Shown piece by piece: positions 5,388 to 8,872 of a stretch of DNA of 8,872 bases (its first letter is position 1; each line of letters starts with the position of its first letter). Position numbers and translations under genes: made by a program. The stretch spans positions 1-8,872 of the forward strand of contig CALXKG010000135.1 in assembly GCA_944388825.1 (NCBI GenBank), read 5' to 3'. Under the pieces are notes generated by a model. It was not told the DNA's origin, searched no databases, and saw only the letters and a list, made by a program, of their open reading frames with translations. Origin of the DNA: an uncultured Clostridia bacterium (GTDB taxonomy: Bacteria > Bacillota > Clostridia > Oscillospirales > Ruminococcaceae).

Positions 5388-7622
5388 TCACACCTTCGTC
5401 ACCAGCGCGGTGCCGACATTCGGCGCCAGCGTCAGCCGGACGGTATAGGCCCCGTTCTTCATCCCCAGCACCTGCGCCGGGTAGACCTTGCCGGTCAGCG
5501 TCTCATAGACTATCGGGTCGGTCTCCGACGGAACCGAGACGGTAATGGTCTCCGGCCCTTCGCCGAAGTTGACAAAGAAGTATTCCCGCTCCTCCCCTTT
5601 CCGGTAGCGGATATAGGCGACGCCCGAAAGGTCTTCGCCGGTATGCATGACCGGGTCGACGATCCAGCGGGGGTAGTAGCGGTGGTTGTTGACGTTGCGG
5701 CTGTTGCCCTCGACAAACTGGATGGGCGCGGGGGCGACGTGGGAGAGCCAGAAGCCCAGCGCGTCGGAGTCGGCCCCGTCGTTGACAAAGGCCATAAACC
5801 CGCCGTTTTTCAGGTCTTCAAAGATCCGCACGACTTCCCCGTCCTCTTCCTTCTTCATGCCGTACCGGGGCATACAGTCCATCAGGCAGAGGTTGCCGCC
5901 CTCCCTGGCGAACTGGTCGAGCATCTTCGCCACCGCAAGCGGGACGACCTCCGCCATCGGCAGGACAAAGGTGGTGTAGCGGGCGCCGGTGCGGGTGTTG
6001 ACCAGCACCCCGTCCTCTACCTTAAACAGCCGGGCGGCGTCCGACGGGAAAACGGTGAAGTCGATGTTCTGCTCCTGCAGGCCGGTCAGCAGCAGCTGTT
6101 CCTTCTGGTCGATCTCGGCGGCCCGTTCGTCCAGGATGAGCGGCCCCCGCTGGTACATCGTCTGGTACCCCTGCCGGGAGAGGAAGTGGAGCCAGAACGC
6201 CTCCTGCGGGTGGTAGATCAGCGTCTCCTTTTCCGGGCTGCCGCCGGTCAGGAGCATATACATCCGGCGCTTCATATCGTTGGCCTCGGGCATCCGGTCC
6301 CAGTGGGCCCACTGGAAGAACTCGGACGGCGGCCAGTCGTTCGCCCGCTCTTCCCGGGTGGAGTAGAAGAAGCCGTGGTTGACGATCGTCTTGACCCCCT
6401 GCAGGTACATCCAGGAGACCATCCGCTGGTAGGATTCATACGAGAGGTCCCAGCCGCAGCCGGCGAACACCTCGCACATCAGCCCTTCCCGGCCGTAGCA
6501 CTCCCCGGCGGAGGCGGCGAACTTGACGTTGAGGCTCCCGATCCCCTTGCCCAGGTGGTCGACGCCGGGGCGGGTGGTGGCGTCCATCTGCCGCATGAAG
6601 TCGCCGGAGTAACGGGCGTGGCCGGCCAGGGACTCTTCGCCCAGCAGATGGGCGGTGTAGGCGGTCCCGTGGGCCTCGCACCAGTCGCGGAGCCGGCTGT
6701 GGTAATTCTCTTTATAAAGCTGGGCGATCACATCGTAGTAGTCTACCCTGGTCCGGCCGGCCTCGTCCCCCGGCAGCACCAGGTCGGGAAGTTTGCGGCG
6801 GATGTCGTACCCCTTCATCTCCAGGAATTTTTCCGGCAGCTGGTCGGTCCAGGGGAAGGAGTGGGCAAACCGGGTCTCGTCGTTGAAGACCGCCTTGATG
6901 GTCGAGCCGAAGGCCCCCGGGAAGCGGTCGTTGTACTTTTCGTAGGTGAGGCCGATGAAGGTATCGGTCGCCTCCGCCTTCATATAGTCCGGTTCCCCCC
7001 GGCCGCCCTCGTCGTAGGGGTCGATCAGCAGCTGCACCTGGTAGACGACGGTGTCCCGGTCGCGCCGCAGGCAGAAATCCTTCATCGGGACGTTCATCGT
7101 CGCGATGACCATCGGCTGCAGGTAGGGGGTAAGGGGCAGCTGTTCCATCGTCTCGCGGTCGTAGACAAACAGGTTCATCGGCAGGGAGTCATAGTCCCCG
7201 TCCGGCCGCCCGGCGACGCCGAAAGGCCGCAGGTTCCCGTGGAACAGTTCCCCCGCCGGGACGTCGTAGCGGGTAAAGTAGAGGTAGCGCTCCCGCATAT
7301 GCTCGTCGCGGCTGACCGCGCCGTTGCAGCTGCCGGCCGGCCAGTTGAACTCGTCGTACAGCCACATCGGCTCGCCGTGTTCCTTTTTATAGTCCAGCAC
7401 CGTCTGGATGCGGCCGAACCATTCCTCGGTCATATAGTCGCCGATATAGCCGCTGCGGGCGTGGGGGGTCGCGCATTTGACGCCGGCCGCGGTCATCAGC
7501 TCCAGCTGCCGCAGGATCTCGCCGTCTTCCAGCCTGTCGTTCCAGAACCAGAAGGGGGACTGCGCCTCGTCCAGCGCGCCGCAGTCCTTCGGGTTTGCAA
7601 ATATTTTCTTATCCAGTTCCAT
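5388..7622 (-). CDS. Cytosolic glycoside hydrolase, GH106 (alpha-L-rhamnosidase)-like
   Basis: A 744-residue protein that I place, from memory of family patterns, near GH106 alpha-L-rhamnosidases. The opening PFWFWNDRLEDGEILRQLELM (23-43), the segment SGYIGDYMTEEW, and WLYDEFNWPAGSCNG (87-101) match the conserved N-terminal barrel of that group. Further conserved-looking acidic stretches are FNDET (246-250), LGEES (327-331) and CEVFAG (383-388); any could supply catalytic residues, which I cannot assign. The C-terminal part (about 560-744) is rich in beta-strand-like sequence, for example AYIRYRKGEEREYFFVNFGE. There is no signal peptide, so it should act in the cytosol on imported oligosaccharides or glycosides. 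It is shorter than many secreted GH106 enzymes, which often exceed 1000 residues. AAGGAGG at 7631-7637, eight bases upstream, fixes the ATG at 7620-7622. The substrate is unproven. Confidence 0.75.
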   Translation of the reverse strand: MELDKKIFANPKDCGALDEAQSPFWFWNDRLEDGEILRQLELMTAAGVKCATPHARSGYIGDYMTEEWFGRIQTVLDYKKEHGEPMWLYDEFNWPAGSCNGAVSRDEHMRERYLYFTRYDVPAGELFHGNLRPFGVAGRPDGDYDSLPMNLFVYDRETMEQLPLTPYLQPMVIATMNVPMKDFCLRRDRDTVVYQVQLLIDPYDEGGRGEPDYMKAEATDTFIGLTYEKYNDRFPGAFGSTIKAVFNDETRFAHSFPWTDQLPEKFLEMKGYDIRRKLPDLVLPGDEAGRTRVDYYDVIAQLYKENYHSRLRDWCEAHGTAYTAHLLGEESLAGHARYSGDFMRQMDATTRPGVDHLGKGIGSLNVKFAASAGECYGREGLMCEVFAGCGWDLSYESYQRMVSWMYLQGVKTIVNHGFFYSTREERANDWPPSEFFQWAHWDRMPEANDMKRRMYMLLTGGSPEKETLIYHPQEAFWLHFLSRQGYQTMYQRGPLILDERAAEIDQKEQLLLTGLQEQNIDFTVFPSDAARLFKVEDGVLVNTRTGARYTTFVLPMAEVVPLAVAKMLDQFAREGGNLCLMDCMPRYGMKKEEDGEVVRIFEDLKNGGFMAFVNDGADSDALGFWLSHVAPAPIQFVEGNSRNVNNHRYYPRWIVDPVMHTGEDLSGVAYIRYRKGEEREYFFVNFGEGPETITVSVPSETDPIVYETLTGKVYPAQVLGMKNGAYTVRLTLAPNVGTALVTKV

Positions 7623-7674
7623 CAGTCTGTCCTCCTTATGCTCCGCCGGCAGACGCGGCGGTATTCCTGTCTCT

Positions 7675-7683
7675 ATTATAACA
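7675..7683 (-). promoter_or_regulatory. Extended -10 promoter of the glycoside hydrolase
   Basis: TGTTATAAT on the minus strand combines a perfect TATAAT (7675-7680) with the TGn extension (7681-7683). There is no good -35 at 16-18 bases. The predicted start near 7668 leaves a leader of about 45 bases. An AT-rich stretch upstream contains the palindrome TTTTATAAAA near 7712-7721, which might be an UP-like or operator sequence. Confidence 0.65.
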
Positions 7684-7838
7684 GAAAAAAGCGGGCAAAT
7701 AAAGGGACAAGTTTTATAAAATTAAGACAGTTTTTCTTCCCGCCTGTCTGGCTTTTCAAAATCCGCCGCGCCCCCCGCGCCGGATGCGGAGAGACGTGTG
7801 TCCTTCCCATAAAGACAAATCTTTTTCAGATTCTGTGC

Positions 7839-7867
7839 TGGACATACCCCGGTTTACCGGCTACAAT
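7839..7867 (+). promoter_or_regulatory. Sigma-A promoter of nagB
   Basis: TGGACA (7839-7844) and TACAAT (7862-7867) are separated by 17 bases; each differs from consensus at one position. The start would be near 7874, about 26 bases before the nagB ATG. The spacer contains the palindrome CCGGTTTACCGG, a possible repressor site, though no regulator gene is visible. Confidence 0.75.
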
Positions 7868-7899
7868 AAAGGAAAGAACCTATGCAGGAGGACGGCAAT

Positions 7900-8649
7900 A
7901 TGCGGCTCATCATCACAGAAGACTACCGCGCCCTTTCGGAAAAGGCGGCGGGAATTTTTGCGGCGCAGGTCACGTTAAAGCCGGAGAGCGTGCTGGGGCT
8001 GGCGACCGGCTCGACCCCGGTGGGGATGTATGAGGCGCTCATCCGGCTGGCGAAGGAAGAAAACATCGACTTTTCCCGCGTCACCACCTTCAACCTGGAC
8101 GAGTACCGGGGGCTGCCCGGCTCCCATCCCCAGAGCTACCGCTATTTTATGGACCACCGGCTGTTTATCCCGCTGGGGCTGGACCGCGCCCGCACCTTTA
8201 TCCCCGACGGGACGGCGGACGACCCCGGCGCGGAGGCGCTGCGGTATGAGGCGGCCATCCAGGCGGCCGGCGGCGTCGACTTCCAGCTGCTGGGCATCGG
8301 CGGCAACGGGCACATCGGCTTTAACGAGCCCTGCGGCCATTTCCCCGTCCGCACCCACTTAGTCCAGCTGACCGGGAGCACCATCTCCGCCAACAGCCGC
8401 TTTTTCGCCTCGCCGGACGAAGTGCCCCGGGAGGCGGTCACGATGGGCATCGGGACGATCCTGAAGGCCAGGCGGGTGCTGCTGCTCGCCAGCGGTACCG
8501 GGAAGGCGGAGATCCTCTGGCGGGCGCTCTATGGCCCGGTCACGCCGGAAGTCCCGGCCTCTGTTCTGCAGCTGCACCCCGGCCTATGGGTCGTCGCCGA
8601 CCGCGCGGCGGCGGCGGAGATCATCCTGCGGGAAGGGATAAGCGGTTAA
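7900..8649 (+). CDS. nagB: Glucosamine-6-phosphate deaminase
   Basis: Cytosolic enzyme converting glucosamine 6-phosphate to fructose 6-phosphate and ammonia, linking amino-sugar catabolism to glycolysis. The 249-residue protein shows the phosphate-binding LGLATGSTPVGMYEAL (32-47), FNLDEYRGL with Asp67 as the expected proton acceptor, and LGIGGNGHIGFNEP (131-144) with His138 and Glu143 of the catalytic set. The position before GH is Asn rather than the Asp of E. coli, as I recall for Bacillus-type enzymes. SANSRFF (163-169) and AVTMGIGTI are also diagnostic. The length matches short non-allosteric NagB forms rather than the 266-residue allosteric enzyme. An in-frame ATG at 7882-7884 is rejected as start because AGGAGG (7886-7891) lies downstream of it and eight bases before the ATG at 7900. 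No nagA or transporter is next to it. Confidence 0.96.
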   Translation: MRLIITEDYRALSEKAAGIFAAQVTLKPESVLGLATGSTPVGMYEALIRLAKEENIDFSRVTTFNLDEYRGLPGSHPQSYRYFMDHRLFIPLGLDRARTFIPDGTADDPGAEALRYEAAIQAAGGVDFQLLGIGGNGHIGFNEPCGHFPVRTHLVQLTGSTISANSRFFASPDEVPREAVTMGIGTILKARRVLLLASGTGKAEILWRALYGPVTPEVPASVLQLHPGLWVVADRAAAAEIILREGISG

Positions 8650-8660
8650 ACAGCATATAA

Positions 8661-8698
8661 AAGCGAAGCGCCCGGAGGTTTCCCCGGGCGCTCAGCTT
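8661..8698 (+). terminator. Terminator-like stem-loop after nagB
   Basis: AGCGCCCGG (8667-8675) pairs perfectly with CCGGGCGCT (8684-8692) around an eight-base loop, and the stem extends past a 2x2 internal loop by AAGC/GCTT (8661-8664, 8695-8698). It begins 12 bases after the nagB stop. The T-tract is short (CTTGT), so strength is uncertain. The near-symmetry means it could act in both directions. Confidence 0.65.
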
Positions 8699-8760
8699 GT
8701 CGAATAAGTCCTGCTGAAAAAGAAAAATAACTTTCCGACGCGCTCTAAAAATTAAATCAC

Positions 8761-8872
8761 ATTTTTTCCGGCGGCATGTACGGCGGAAAAAATACCTTGA
8801 TCGGGACAAGTGTCGACCGTAGGCAGGCTGTCAGTCCCGATGTTATCTGTCGAAAAACTTGTTTTTCGACAG
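8761..8872. repeat. Three successive stem-loops at the right edge
   Basis: ATTTTTTCCG/CGGAAAAAAT (8761-8770, 8784-8793) has T- and A-runs that would suit a bidirectional terminator. ATCGGGAC/GTCCCGAT (8800-8807, 8834-8841) spans a 26-base interior. CTGTCGAAAAA/TTTTTCGACAG (8847-8857, 8862-8872) is a perfect 11-base repeat with loop CTTG ending exactly at the window edge. GTCGA recurs at 8700, 8812 and 8850. Bases 8699-8760 contain no gene I can support. The block could be an interspersed palindromic element or the end of a mobile element cut by the window. Confidence 0.6.

Noticed and set aside
5163..8033. A 956-codon plus-strand open frame antisense to the glycoside hydrolase
   Set aside because: It is a by-product of high GC at third positions. 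Its translation is low-complexity, rich in V, G, P, H and R with no family motif, it crosses the palindromic spacer and the divergent promoter region, and the opposite strand carries a coherent enzyme.
8621..8809. A 62-codon minus-strand frame downstream of nagB
   Set aside because: It overlaps the nagB end, the terminator and an AT-rich palindromic stretch; the translation is basic, low-complexity sequence with no motif.

Overview
The window looks like chromosomal DNA from a GC-rich Gram-positive anaerobe, most likely a Clostridia member of the Oscillospiraceae/Ruminococcaceae type. This is inferred from a T-box leader, strong AGGAGG-type ribosome binding sites, sigma-A-like promoters, a short Bacillus-type NagB and GC-rich genes separated by AT-rich, palindrome-filled spacers. 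No species can be named from the sequence alone.

Layout. Everything except the last gene is read from the minus strand. From right to left on that strand: a 744-residue cytosolic glycoside hydrolase resembling GH106 (5388-7622), a 480-base spacer packed with hairpins, a ribokinase (4000-4905), a 72-residue zinc-ribbon protein (3703-3921), a 113-residue HEAT-repeat-like protein (3289-3630), then a branched-chain amino acid block: sigma-A promoter, T-box riboswitch, ilvB (1246-2913), ilvN (518-994) and the first 99 codons of ilvA, which is cut by the left edge. On the plus strand nagB (7900-8649) is divergent from the hydrolase, with its own promoter, and is followed by a terminator-like stem-loop and more palindromic DNA to the right edge.

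How the genes work together. IlvA makes 2-oxobutyrate from threonine and IlvB/IlvN condenses it with pyruvate, the first steps of isoleucine synthesis. The T-box upstream of ilvB appears to carry an AUC (Ile) specifier, so uncharged tRNA-Ile would allow read-through into ilvB and probably ilvN and ilvA. The hydrolase, ribokinase and NagB suggest intracellular breakdown of plant or host glycans and amino sugars, but they do not form one obvious operon.

The most unusual material is non-coding. The ilvN-ilvA spacer holds a tandem array of miniature hairpins with a nearly constant 7-base linker (ATGAAGC), constant 3-base loops and completely different stems; unit length changes by exactly 2 bases per base pair. 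Similar compact hairpins occur in the ilvB-ilvN spacer, the hydrolase-rbsK spacer and at the right edge. I see no CRISPR array, tRNA, rRNA, transposase or phage gene.
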